DNA of 64,000 nt from an uncultured Salinimicrobium sp. GTDB taxonomy: Bacteria; Bacteroidota; Bacteroidia; Flavobacteriales; Flavobacteriaceae. Made by a program: the position numbers and the translations under genes. The stretch covers positions 1-64,000 of the forward strand of contig CAMPKA010000007.1 of the NCBI GenBank assembly GCA_946887075.1, given 5' to 3'. This document shows positions 24,282 to 34,500 of this stretch, in pieces (within the stretch, counting starts at the first letter, position 1; each line of letters begins with the position of its first letter). Below the pieces are notes generated by a model. The model ran no database searches and was not told where the DNA came from. It was given only the letters and a program-made list of their open reading frames with translations.

Positions 24282-24679
24282 TTACCGGATTTTTCTATGA
24301 TCAGTGCCGTAACATACAAGGTTAGCAGCGTACTGAGAAGAACTGCAGCCGTCAGGGGTAACCAGAATTTTTCTACCAGATCAACATAAACCATCAGACC
24401 CACCCCGTATGGGATAAAGAAAAGGACCAGGAATTCCAACAACTTTTCTGAGGCAGGTTTTATGTCTGCCATTTTCAGCCATTTCTGTTTCAGTGCTATG
24501 AAAAGGAGCAGCATTCCTATGATGTTGCCTGCTACCGGAAGATTTAGAAAAGAACGGATGAGTTCCCCCAGGCCCAGAAAGGCCAGGATGTACAGCAGGG
24601 CCTTCAGTCTTTTTACTTCCAGCAAGTCCTGTATGTAAAAGAGAATCCGTTTCATTTGAGGTCCTATTTGCATTTTCAT
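24278..24679 (-). CDS. lrgA: LrgA/CidA-family membrane protein
   Basis: A 133-residue, holin-like protein with about four membrane helices. The family core is ALLYILAFLGLGELIRSFLN, PVAGNIIGMLLLF and FFIPYGVGLM, which matches the LrgA PG(x)IIGM and FVP(x)GVG patterns. Starts at 24679, 24673 or 24655 are all possible; 24655 (MKRILFYIQ) gives the more usual length. Partner of LrgB, with overlapping reading frames. The two probably form one membrane complex. It follows the GH9 gene by about 60-85 bases in the same direction. Confidence 0.85.
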   Translation of the reverse strand: MKMQIGPQMKRILFYIQDLLEVKRLKALLYILAFLGLGELIRSFLNLPVAGNIIGMLLLFIALKQKWLKMADIKPASEKLLEFLVLFFIPYGVGLMVYVDLVEKFWLPLTAAVLLSTLLTLYVTALIIEKSGK

Positions 24680-24741
24680 TTGCCGTTACAGATCGATGGG
24701 CTCAATTAATTGAGGACTGAGGGTATGCTTTTGGTCGAGGG

Positions 24742-26541
24742 CTACTCCTCCTGCACAGATTCCCCGAAATAAGCCATCATTAATACAGCGCCTGCGGTAC
24801 CGTCCATTGTCGGCTCATTTGTGGAGTAATCCCCAAAATCATCGTGGTAAACGACATAATCGTTCTGAAATTCTGCGAATTCGTCAGGCTGGGCCAGGCG
24901 AAGCCCTTTTAGGCTTTCATATACCTTCTTGTAAACTGGGCCGTCCACGAGTCCACCGGGAACCTCCTCTCTCGTTAAGTACCAGATGCTCGTATGAACA
25001 TTTTCCGGATATTCCCCTGATTCGGGAATGTTCATGAACATCGAGGTCCCCCACGGATTTCGCCCCATAAGCCAATCCCTCTGAGCGATCAGGAAATCAT
25101 GATACTGGAGATCTCCGGTCATGTCCTCATAAAGAATTATCTGGGTCGAGAGGGCTACCGCCAGGTTGTTGGAGCACCAGATGAAAGGAACGCCAACGTG
25201 ATATGCATTCCGTTCTGACCGTTGCAGGCTCTGCTCGATACCGGTCCTGTAATACTCTGCCAATCGCTTCTTGTGCTCCTCATTTACATGTTCATAAAGT
25301 GCAAAATGGCCCACATTCAAGAAGGGGTAATATCGGTAATGTTCTGCGTCCTCCTTATCCATCCAGGAAATCGTGTTGGCCATGGCGGAATATCTTATGG
25401 CGTCCTCCAGATATTTTTTCTCCCCGGTGTTCTTATACAGTTCGGCAGCTCCCCATTCCATATCATCTGCCCAGGTATCTTCATTGTAGCGATAGGGGGC
25501 TCCGTAGGAATTGCCCTGTTGGAATCCTTCATTCCTTCTGCCTAAATCGTAAAGCTGCCTGGCTGCAACAGCACATTTCTCAGCAAAAACCGGATCCTTC
25601 AAAGCTTTCCATATCCGCGCGGCAATTGCCATGGCTGCTGCCGAACGACCAGCAATATTAGCGATACCCGTGGCTTTACTCTTGTATTCCCTCAGACCCT
25701 GTGGCTGCCCATTGGCGAAGTACGCCACCCGATAACTGTCGGGACCCCAGCCGTAATCCGAAGAGTCCTGGTCCGGCCACTTCATCCCAATATGGTCCCG
25801 GTCATCCCCCACCTGGTGAAAGAGCTGATCAGGTGCGGTGTGCATTTTGTGTATCCAGTCAAGGCCCCACTTCGCCTCATCAAGTACGTCCGGAATCCCG
25901 TTCCTTCCCGGCTGTCCCTGTGCATTTCTTTTGTCACCGAATTTTTCTGGATGCATCTCATAGGCCTTGAGCATCCTTGCAGTCGCATTGCTTCCGGTGA
26001 TAAGGTATTTCAACTGGTCCCCAGCATCGTGCCATCCCCCTGAGACATCTATAAAGGTAGAATCAGGCATGGGCCCGTACATCGATCTTCCGTCTCTCTG
26101 ATGGCACACCATGTCCAGATAAGGGTTGTATCCGCACCTTTGCTGCCGCATAAAGCCCAGAAGACTTTCCTGGTATCTCTTATATGAGAACTCCCGCCCA
26201 ATTCCGAATGCTCCGGACCGGGACCCTTTAAACCGTATATAGTACCTTCCCGGTCTCGTTAGTTCCGTAAAATCCAGATAGTAGTAATAGGGAAAAGAAC
26301 CCCAGCCCGGTGCCTTGGCCTTTTTTAAACTTCCCCGGAAAACCCTGGCACCTGATTCCGCATTGACCAATTCGAAATGACCCTTCTGAACACGATTTGA
26401 GAAAAGAATGGCCTCTTTTTTGTCCTTGATGAGATAACCCACCTGATTCACCCGGAGAAACACCTCCTCATCAGCCATTGCTGAACCAGAAAGGAATGCC
26501 GACAGAAGTAAAAAAAGGGTGAGGGAGCAGAGTGGTTGCAT
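24742..26541 (-). CDS. Glycoside hydrolase family 9 enzyme
   Basis: A 599-residue secreted enzyme. A signal peptide (about 1-23) is followed by an N-terminal immunoglobulin-like CelD_N domain (about 25-110) and an alpha/alpha barrel (about 115-595). GH9 catalytic features are GGWHDAGDQLKY (base Asp pair) and the C-terminal STNEPTMDGTAG, where the Glu is the general acid. DGRSMYGP and YRYNEDTWADDMEWGAAELY are also typical. Most GH9 enzymes are endoglucanases, but a subgroup in chitin and chitosan clusters of Vibrionaceae are exo-beta-glucosaminidases. In this locus an amino-sugar substrate is more likely than cellulose. It starts 3 bases after the SSS symporter gene. Confidence 0.85.
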   Translation of the reverse strand: MQPLCSLTLFLLLSAFLSGSAMADEEVFLRVNQVGYLIKDKKEAILFSNRVQKGHFELVNAESGARVFRGSLKKAKAPGWGSFPYYYYLDFTELTRPGRYYIRFKGSRSGAFGIGREFSYKRYQESLLGFMRQQRCGYNPYLDMVCHQRDGRSMYGPMPDSTFIDVSGGWHDAGDQLKYLITGSNATARMLKAYEMHPEKFGDKRNAQGQPGRNGIPDVLDEAKWGLDWIHKMHTAPDQLFHQVGDDRDHIGMKWPDQDSSDYGWGPDSYRVAYFANGQPQGLREYKSKATGIANIAGRSAAAMAIAARIWKALKDPVFAEKCAVAARQLYDLGRRNEGFQQGNSYGAPYRYNEDTWADDMEWGAAELYKNTGEKKYLEDAIRYSAMANTISWMDKEDAEHYRYYPFLNVGHFALYEHVNEEHKKRLAEYYRTGIEQSLQRSERNAYHVGVPFIWCSNNLAVALSTQIILYEDMTGDLQYHDFLIAQRDWLMGRNPWGTSMFMNIPESGEYPENVHTSIWYLTREEVPGGLVDGPVYKKVYESLKGLRLAQPDEFAEFQNDYVVYHDDFGDYSTNEPTMDGTAGAVLMMAYFGESVQEE

Positions 26542-26544
26542 AGG

Positions 26545-27984
26545 CTATTGTTTGGATCTGAGGAGGTATAGGCCAAGCATAGTCAGGAAAGCATTGACCA
26601 AAAGTATTTCGAATCCGAACTGGTATCCAAAGAACCATTCCGCAGATTTATAATCCAGAATGACCGAGATAAGCGGAGCTGCTATACAGGCAAGCGGCAC
26701 AAAACGATCCTTGACCTGGCTTTTAACAAGCAGGCCATAGGCAAACAGGCCCAGCAGGGGTCCATACGTGAAACCCGCCACTTTAAATACCGCGTTGACT
26801 ACACTGGTATCATTGATCTGATTAAAGACCACGATGACCAGAAACATGAGAAACGAAAAACCGATATGCACCAAAAACCGTGTTCTTTTTTGGGATTTTA
26901 CTTCCTGTTTAGGTACATCCAGAATGTCCACACAAAAGGAGGTCGTCAGGGCCGTCAAAGCTGAATCTGCACTTGAAAAGGCAGCGGCGATGATACCCAG
27001 AAGAAAGACAATACCTGCTACGATCCCAAAATGTTCAATGGCAAGCATGGGATATAATTTATCGGTGGTCTCTGGGAGTGTGATTCCCTGATCGAGGGCA
27101 AATTTATAAAGCAGAACCCCAAGCGCCAGGAACAACATGGTTGACAGGAAAAAGGTTATGGAGAACCAAAAGATATTTTTCTGAGCATCGCGCTGATTTT
27201 TGCAGGTCAGGTTCTTTTGCATAATGTTCTGATCCAATCCATTCATGGCTATGGTGATAAAGATCCCGGCCAGGAAGGTTTTGAAGAAATTTCTGTCTGA
27301 CCTCCAGTCCCAGTCGAACACGGTTGAGAGTTCGCTGGATGAGATAGCTCCCAGAGCTTCAGCAGCATCCAGTTTCAGGTGGTCGGTCACGATAAAAAGG
27401 CTGATTATTACGGCGAGCAACAAAAAAGCTGTTTGGATCGTATCGGTGTAAACAATGGTCCTGATCCCTCCCCTGAAGGTATAGATCCAGATCAATACAA
27501 TGGTGGTAAGAACCGTGACATAAAACGGAATTCCGAAGGCATTGAAGAAGGCAAGCTGGAGGACCAGGGCAGCCAGAAAGAGCCTGAAGGAGGCCCCGAT
27601 GGTTTGGGAAATCAGAAAAAACGAGGCGCCTGCCAAATAGGAATTTTTTCCGAATCGCGTCCTCAGGTATTCATAGATGGAAATCAGATTGAGCCGGTAA
27701 AACAGGGGAATGAGCACCAATGCAATGACAGCATAGCCAACCATATTTCCCATTACGAACTGAAGATAAGTCCACCCGGTATTTCCCACCTCCCCTGGCA
27801 CCGAGATAAAAGTAACCCCTGAAAGGGTTGCACCAACCATCCCGAAGGCGACCAGGAACCACGGCGACTGACGGTTTCCTGTAAAGAAGGTCGAATTGTC
27901 GGCATTTCCTGAGGTGAAATGGCTAATTACAAGAAGCAGGGCAAAATATCCTGCTATAACACCAAAAACTAGAAAAGGATCCAT
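26545..27984 (-). CDS. Sodium:solute symporter (SSS family)
   Basis: A 479-residue inner-membrane carrier with about 13 helices. Family features are the N-terminal GVIAGYFALLLVISH, the GMVGATLSGVTFISVPG stretch that contributes to the sodium site, and FSSADSALTALTTSFCVDI in the eighth to ninth helix region. Substrates of the family include sugars, sialic acid and amino acids. Location between GH9 (3-base gap) and the GHL10 glycosidase suggests import of a wall-derived sugar such as MurNAc or a disaccharide. The specificity cannot be read from sequence. Confidence 0.88.
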   Translation of the reverse strand: MDPFLVFGVIAGYFALLLVISHFTSGNADNSTFFTGNRQSPWFLVAFGMVGATLSGVTFISVPGEVGNTGWTYLQFVMGNMVGYAVIALVLIPLFYRLNLISIYEYLRTRFGKNSYLAGASFFLISQTIGASFRLFLAALVLQLAFFNAFGIPFYVTVLTTIVLIWIYTFRGGIRTIVYTDTIQTAFLLLAVIISLFIVTDHLKLDAAEALGAISSSELSTVFDWDWRSDRNFFKTFLAGIFITIAMNGLDQNIMQKNLTCKNQRDAQKNIFWFSITFFLSTMLFLALGVLLYKFALDQGITLPETTDKLYPMLAIEHFGIVAGIVFLLGIIAAAFSSADSALTALTTSFCVDILDVPKQEVKSQKRTRFLVHIGFSFLMFLVIVVFNQINDTSVVNAVFKVAGFTYGPLLGLFAYGLLVKSQVKDRFVPLACIAAPLISVILDYKSAEWFFGYQFGFEILLVNAFLTMLGLYLLRSKQ

Positions 27985-28038
27985 GGGGGGAGGTAATTAT
28001 TCTTTTGATTAAATGCGTTTCTTCTCCTGCGCCTTCCT

Positions 28039-29700
28039 TTATAATTTCACTTCTTTGAAGAGGCTTTCATTTCCGGATCTGTCTACTGCAGTCACCCCGA
28101 CCTTGATCAGGGAGCTTTTTTTCCCATCTGGTCCTGTCACCACCTTTTGAAGCAATAGGGAATTGGCATTCCTGTCGACTATTTTGTAGTTCCATGAACT
28201 GCCGTAGTTGTAGTACACCACCTGCTTGAACGGCTCCTCATCATCCCCCGGAACCCAGGTGATGTTCACAGTCCCATTTTCTATTTCCAGGACTACCACA
28301 GGTGCAGCGGGAGCTTCATGATCCAGCCAGGGACTCGCAGGTACAAGGGCTTCCCGCTTATAGGGACCTTCCAGAATCGCTTTTGCAAGGGAAGGGTGTT
28401 TCACCAGGGGCGCAATGCTCCAGTGAACCGCTCCAGGGCTTTCAGGAAGCATTCCCCGGGTGATCATGATTTGATTGATCACCTCATCTACATTCTTTTC
28501 ATCTCCTCCCAGACCGATGTTTAATCCAGGCCAAAGATGACGTTCTTTATCATTCTGTTCCTCCCACCACCCGAGAAGGACAGGAAAACTCTGTGGCTGT
28601 TGATTGATCGACCAATACAGTTGAGGAGTAAAATAGTCTATCCACGCCTCGTTAAGCCAAAGACGGGCATCCGCATACAACTTGTCGTACTGATCATACC
28701 CGCGAATCGATTCAGGAAAACCTGGACGCCAAATCCCAAAAGGACTGATCCCAAACTTTACATGAGGCTTCTCTGCCTTTATTTTCTCGTATAGGTTCTT
28801 AATGAAGATATTGACGCTCTGCCTTCTCCAATCGCCTCTTGACAACTCACCCCCATCCAGCTGATATGCGCTCCAGCTCTTGTCATCGGGAAAATCTTCG
28901 CCATTGTTGTAGGAATCATATGGATAGAAATAATCATCGAAATGAATTCCATCCACGTCATAACGTTTAAGGATATCCATCACCACCGCCGTAGCGTGTT
29001 CTTGGGTTCCTTTCCTGGAAGGATCCATCCAGTACATCCCGTTCTTCAGTTTAACCACCAGTTCCGGCTTCGTTCTGATCACGGATTTATCGCTGATCTC
29101 TCCGCCAGAAGTATGCTGTGCCCGGTATGGGTTAAGCCAGGCATGCAACTCGAGCCCGCGATCATGAGCGGCTTCTGTCCAGAAATGTAACGGGTCATAA
29201 AACGGTTCCGGGGCTTTCCCTTGTTTGCCGGTGAGGAAATAGGACCAGGGCTCTAGCTGGCTTTCGTAAAGCGCGTCCGCCTGCGGTCTTACCTGCAGGA
29301 TGACGGCGTTGAAATTATGCTCCTTCAGGAGATCGAGCAGGGCGATCGCCTCTTTCTGCTGTTGTTCAGAGGAGAGCCCGGGTTTGCTTGGCCAGTTGAT
29401 GTTGGCCACCGTTGCTACCCAGGCGGCCCGGAACTCGCGCATCGCTTCAGGGGTATGAGGATCATGGGCAATCCTTCTCTTCTTCTTTCCTTTATCCGGT
29501 ATGACCTCTGAAACCGGCTCGGTAATTTCCTGCGGTTCCGGGATTGTATCAACCTGTGATACCACTACTTCCTCAGAAGTGGGTACCCCTCCATCGGAAG
29601 GAGATTCCGGACCTCCAGCAACCGGTGCGGCCGTTTTACATGAGTTGATGCACATCAGAACAATCAATGACAGCATCAACCGGTATTTTCTTCTTTTCAT
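28039..29700 (-). CDS. GHL10 / DigH-like glycosidase lipoprotein (DUF187)
   Basis: A 553-residue lipoprotein from the ATG at 29700 (lipobox INSC). A Pro/Glu-rich linker (about 25-75) leads to a TIM-barrel of the GHL10 family (about 85-420): REFRAAWVATVANINWPS, NAVILQVRPQADALY, LELHAWLNPYRA, the acid motif VDGIHFDDYFYPY and KFGISPFGIWRPG. A C-terminal fibronectin-like domain follows (about 445-550). The E. coli member DigH (YddW) cleaves peptide-free (denuded) glycan strands of peptidoglycan. That fits its place between susD and a sugar symporter here. A terminator-like hairpin separates it from susD. Confidence 0.87.
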   Translation of the reverse strand: MKRRKYRLMLSLIVLMCINSCKTAAPVAGGPESPSDGGVPTSEEVVVSQVDTIPEPQEITEPVSEVIPDKGKKKRRIAHDPHTPEAMREFRAAWVATVANINWPSKPGLSSEQQQKEAIALLDLLKEHNFNAVILQVRPQADALYESQLEPWSYFLTGKQGKAPEPFYDPLHFWTEAAHDRGLELHAWLNPYRAQHTSGGEISDKSVIRTKPELVVKLKNGMYWMDPSRKGTQEHATAVVMDILKRYDVDGIHFDDYFYPYDSYNNGEDFPDDKSWSAYQLDGGELSRGDWRRQSVNIFIKNLYEKIKAEKPHVKFGISPFGIWRPGFPESIRGYDQYDKLYADARLWLNEAWIDYFTPQLYWSINQQPQSFPVLLGWWEEQNDKERHLWPGLNIGLGGDEKNVDEVINQIMITRGMLPESPGAVHWSIAPLVKHPSLAKAILEGPYKREALVPASPWLDHEAPAAPVVVLEIENGTVNITWVPGDDEEPFKQVVYYNYGSSWNYKIVDRNANSLLLQKVVTGPDGKKSSLIKVGVTAVDRSGNESLFKEVKL

Positions 29701-29740
29701 GGAGCCCAAATTAGACTATTTTCATTTGGTTATAGTAAAA

Positions 29741-29766
29741 ACCCTCCCGATCTGCATCAAGAGGGT
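29741..29766 (-). terminator. Terminator-like hairpin between susD and the GHL10 gene
   Basis: On the minus strand the arms ACCCTC / GAGGGT enclose 14 bases and are followed by TTTTT. It lies 24 bases past the susD stop. It may lower expression of the downstream genes relative to susCD, as is common in polysaccharide loci. Confidence 0.6.
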
Positions 29767-29789
29767 CTCTTATTTCTTCTATGGAGATA

Positions 29790-31532
29790 TTACCACCCCG
29801 GATTCTGTTCAAGATCCACTCCCTGATCTGCGTATAATTTGATCTGGTCCAGGGGAATTGGATACAAATAAACGCGTGGATCAGAAAATACGCGCTGTAC
29901 CTCTTCTGAAACCGCAGGAACGATATATCCTTCGGTAGCATCGGCGGGAAGGTAATTTCCGCTGGCATCTGCCAATTGTACCGCACTGAGATCGGCTTCA
30001 GGATAGTCGGTTTTATCTATCCAGGCTCCCATGTTGATCTCAGTGGCATCCTGAAATCCGTCGGTAGTCGTCACGTCCTCGAGCTGTTTCCATCTTCTGA
30101 GGTCATTGTATCGGAAACCTTCCATCATGAGCTCGATTCTTCGCTCTCTTCTGATCTCCCAGATCAGGGAAGGAACATCAGGATCCCTTTCAGGGTCGTC
30201 ATAAACGGTACCGTTCACCGCTGGTTCTCCCCCGATCACTTGCAAATCTGGCAAGTCAATTCCCGGTCGGCTTCGCAACACGTTAATCGACTTATCCAGA
30301 TCTTCCTGGGTAACGGCAGGACCTCCCAAAGTGGCTAATTCTGCTGTTGCCTCGATATAATTCAGAAGAACTTCTCCATATCTTATGATCGGTGCATCAG
30401 TTGGGTTTAGGTTGGAACTACCTATTGGATCATCTGCAATAGACTCATTGAGAAATTTGTGAACCGCGTAGCCAGTGGTAGAGTAATTCGGGTGGACCCC
30501 GTCCAATCTCAGCTCATAGGGAACAACAGTTTCGTATAGTCGCGGATCGCGGTTTTCCATCACGGCTTCGATCCCGTGATCCTCATAATCTCCCAATTCA
30601 ACAGGCAGGCCTTCCGCAGTAAGATAAGCCTCCACTGCTTCTTTAGACATTCCTGTCTGAGGTTCTTTATTCACATAACTGTTAAGGGAATGCGTGAGCA
30701 CCCCAGACTCGTACTCCCTGTATAGGAGTACTTCAGGATTTCCGGCGAGACTGAGAGAACTGAAAACATCGCGGTAATTTCCAAGAGAAAATTCTCCTGA
30801 TTGTATGACCTCGTTGGCTGCCCACTGTGCAGCCTCTAGATATTCCTTCGCTTTCTCCGGGTTGTTTTCGTGATACTTCTGCCAGGTTCCCTCGAATAAG
30901 AATACCCGCGACATAAATGCCAGCACCACATTTCGATCAACCATCTGCTGCTCATGCTCAACCTGTTCTCTCACATGCTCTGCTGCATATTGGAAATCCT
31001 CAAGAACCTTATCCATTACAAAGGCGCGGTCATCCCGCTTCTTGTAGAGCATTTCCTCGTCAGTCTCTGAAAGTTCGGCGCCATACCATGGCACGTCTCC
31101 GAATCGTTTTACCAGATCAAAATATTCCAATCCTCTGAAGAATCTTCCGATCCCGGTCCAATGCTGAATCGCTTCTTCGGGCATGGGAACATCCTGAACC
31201 CGATCGATAAAGATATTGGCTTTCCTGACCCAGCCGAAAGACCAGCCACCACCCGAGGCAGGAACGTTCTTTAAAAATTGGCCGGGGGCTGTCGGAGCAA
31301 AATCATCATTGAAGCTTTCCCCTGAGAAATAGTCTCCCCAGGAATATCCGGATCCGTACCCGACAAAATAGGCAGGATAGAATCCGTAAGCGAAAGTCGC
31401 GACATTCTCCTCTGTGGTCCAGAAGGTTTCATCTGTGAATTCATCCAGGGGCGGCGTTTCAAGAAAATCTTTCTCACATGCTACCAGAGCCGCCAGGGAG
31501 AATATTAGTAAATAGAACTTTTTAGTTTTCAT
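29790..31532 (-). CDS. susD: SusD/RagB-type surface glycan-binding lipoprotein
   Basis: A 580-residue lipoprotein from the ATG at 31532 (signal ends LVAC, then EKDFLETPP). In-frame codons upstream run into the susC end and are not used. The fold is the tetratricopeptide-rich SusD type, with the FLETPPLDEFTDETFW opening, ALVHR-like internal helices, PIIRYGEVLLNYIEA and the C-terminal WEIRRERRIELMMEGFRYNDLRRW, the most conserved stretch of the family. It caps the SusC channel at the outer surface and binds the imported glycan. Paired with susC 13 bases upstream. Ligand is inferred from the locus to be a wall glycan or muropeptide. Confidence 0.95.
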   Translation of the reverse strand: MKTKKFYLLIFSLAALVACEKDFLETPPLDEFTDETFWTTEENVATFAYGFYPAYFVGYGSGYSWGDYFSGESFNDDFAPTAPGQFLKNVPASGGGWSFGWVRKANIFIDRVQDVPMPEEAIQHWTGIGRFFRGLEYFDLVKRFGDVPWYGAELSETDEEMLYKKRDDRAFVMDKVLEDFQYAAEHVREQVEHEQQMVDRNVVLAFMSRVFLFEGTWQKYHENNPEKAKEYLEAAQWAANEVIQSGEFSLGNYRDVFSSLSLAGNPEVLLYREYESGVLTHSLNSYVNKEPQTGMSKEAVEAYLTAEGLPVELGDYEDHGIEAVMENRDPRLYETVVPYELRLDGVHPNYSTTGYAVHKFLNESIADDPIGSSNLNPTDAPIIRYGEVLLNYIEATAELATLGGPAVTQEDLDKSINVLRSRPGIDLPDLQVIGGEPAVNGTVYDDPERDPDVPSLIWEIRRERRIELMMEGFRYNDLRRWKQLEDVTTTDGFQDATEINMGAWIDKTDYPEADLSAVQLADASGNYLPADATEGYIVPAVSEEVQRVFSDPRVYLYPIPLDQIKLYADQGVDLEQNPGW

Positions 31533-31545
31533 ATGCTGTATTTTG

Positions 31546-34500
31546 TTATAAAGAAACTTGTAATCCGATTGAATATGTTCTTTGGAAAGGATAGACTCTT
31601 CCGAAGGTGTTAGGATCATTGCGTCCTGCCGGTGTCAAATCGATTTCTGGATCGATAGGCACATGTAGGTCGGTGAATTCAAACAGGTTCTCCCCGCTCA
31701 GATATACCCTTAGTTTATTCAGGTAAAGGGATTCTGCAAGATCCTCAGGTAAGGAATATCCCAGGGTTATGTTTTTCATCCGCAGGTAAGACATGTCAAG
31801 CAGGTATTTTGTTTGTGGCATGAAGTTCCTGATCTGGTTGGATTGAGACTGGTCAGTTGGACGGGGATAGAACGCATCCGGATTATCCGGGGTCCAGTAA
31901 TCCAATTGATGGGCATACCAGCCTTCTGCATATCGGTAGCCCGGAATGACCACTGGTCCATTGGCCCAGTAATCTCTTTTTCCAACTCCCTGTGCAAAGA
32001 TCCTGAGATCGAACCCTTTCCAGTCAGCTCCCAGTCTTATTCCATATTGATATCGCGGAGTGGTATTCCCGATGACCCTGAGATCCCCATGATCATCCAC
32101 AGTGTTTGCTCCATAAGTGATTTCTCCATCGCCATCAAGGTCCCGATATTTGATATCCCCGGGTCCGTATACGAACCAGGAGTTTTCATAAAGGGCCTGA
32201 GAAGGTATCCCTTCTTTCAGGGAACCATCGGCATTGAAATCAGCTTCAGTAAAGAACCTGTCGGTTTCATACCCCCAGATTTCCCCGAGTATTTTCCCCT
32301 GGTAATAAGAGTTGATACCCATAGTCGTGTTGGCAAACTTGGTGATCTCCTCAGTAAAGTCAGACAGGGTTGCACCCGCGCTGATGTTTAAGCCATTATC
32401 GAAAGAATGCCTGAAATCTACTGCGACTTCCCAACCGGTGGTCGTCAGCTCCCCATAGTTCCTGGTAGGGGATCCGGTTCCGAAGGAACTTGGAAGCGTC
32501 ACCCCTGCCGTATGCATGTCACTTACCACTCTTTCATACCAGTCGAAGGTGAGTCCGAGCCTGTCGTCAAATAGCCTGGCATCCAGACCGATATCCAAAG
32601 TGGTGACAGATTCCCATGTAAGATCTGCCGGTAAAGCACCGGGCGTACCAACAGAGACAACTTCTTGACCATTGACTAACCAGTTTGAGCCGTACGGGCT
32701 CATCACCCGGTAAATGTTGCTCAGATAGGTATTCTGATTACCTACCGAGCCATATGAAGCTCTTAGCTTCAGGAAGGAAAGCACGGGATCCGCAAAATCC
32801 ATGTACATATCTTCGGTCAGGATATATCCCACAGATGCTGAAGGGAAAAAAGCCCATTTCTTGGAGGAGGAAAGTCTGGAAGAGCCATCGTAACGCCCGT
32901 TGACTTCCAGAAGAAATTTATCTTTAAAAGAATAGTTAATCCTTCCAAAGGTTCCCAAGGTAGCCCAGTGGTCTCTGGCACCATTGACGTACATGTCTCC
33001 TGTAGCCAATTCCAGCTCCCCAAAATTCTCGTCCATAAGCTCCCTCCTCTCGGAGCTATGAAACCAAAATTCATAATCGATGGCGTCCCCTCCGACCATC
33101 AACTTGATATCATGATCCCCTAAATCCTTCACGTAAGTTGCGAATGCTTTATAGGTATTTCTGTGGCTCCAGGAAGAATTATATTGGACCTGATCATAGG
33201 AGGCGCTGCTATAGGGGCCATACTCGAGATCTGCCCCGGTCGACCAGAAATTATAAGCATAATAAGTTCCCCCTACTTCGTGCAGGTGATCATTGATCCG
33301 GTCATGGGTATAGTCAAAATCGATCGAGAGTCCCTCCAGAGGAGAAAGCGTTCCCCCAAGACTTAGCCTAGAGAGGGTACTGGTCTCTTCAGTAGGGGTT
33401 CCCTGGGCTACCTCAGAAACATCATTCCTGAAGGGGTGTCCCTCATATGTTCCGTAGGGATACACCCGTGGCCATCTGGTAGTATAGTACCATGCATCAT
33501 AAGTGGAGTTGGCATCGAACGGATGCGTAAGAAAAGTATTGGTGTACATCGTGCTTCCTCTTGCATCGAACCAGTCCGTGACAGTGGTGTTGACGGAAAT
33601 ATTCACATTGTACCGGTCATACTGATCAGGATTGGCTTTCAACACACCTTCCTGGCCTAGGTATCCAAGACCTACATAATAGTTGGTGTTTTCGCTCCCT
33701 CCTGATACGGAAAGATCATGCTTTACCTGTGGTGTCCATTCCCTTACGAACATCTCCTGGGCGTCCCAAGGGCGATAGAAGAAGAGCCTGCCATCCCGTA
33801 TTTCGAAATCTCGTCCCAGAACCATCTCCGGTCCCAGATCCTGTCCGCCATATTGTTCCTCCCATTCTCTCATCTTCTGGACGGCCTCATCATCGAAATA
33901 CATCCCGACTACTCCAAAAGAGGGCAGACCAGGAATTCTCCGCCGCACAGCTGCAAGGGCCATTTCAGCGCCTTCGGCTGCAGGAGCGAGTTCAGGCGTT
34001 TCCGTCGGAGTAGAATAGGCAAAGTTATTTGAATAAGATACTCTTGGAGCTGAATTTCTCACCCCTTTTTTTGTGGTGATCAGAATAACACCCCAGGCTG
34101 CTTTGGCTCCATAAATAGAGGTTGAGGCAGCATCCTTCAGTACCGAAATCGATTCGATATCCTGCGGATTGACATAATTGAGATCCGGCACCTCGACGTT
34201 GTCTACCAGGATCAACGGTTCGGCTCCTCCTCCGGTTCCCAGGGTCCCGACGTTACCTCTTAATTTGATCGAAGGACTGCTCCCGATCTGTCCGCTCGGA
34301 CTGGTAATGGTCAAGCCCGGTGTTGTACCCTTCAAACCCCTGGCGACGTCTGTGATCGGCCGAGCTTCAAGGACTTCGGTATCAACTGTGGACACAGCAC
34401 CGGTCAGATTGGCCCTTTTCTGGGCTCCGTAACCTACGACCACTACTTCTTCAAGCCCCTGAACATCGGTGGACATAATGACCTCAAGGAAGGTTTCTTC

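Noticed and set aside
23592..24679. LrgA and LrgB as prophage holin genes
   Set aside because: They are chromosomal CidAB/LrgAB-type membrane proteins and no phage genes are near.
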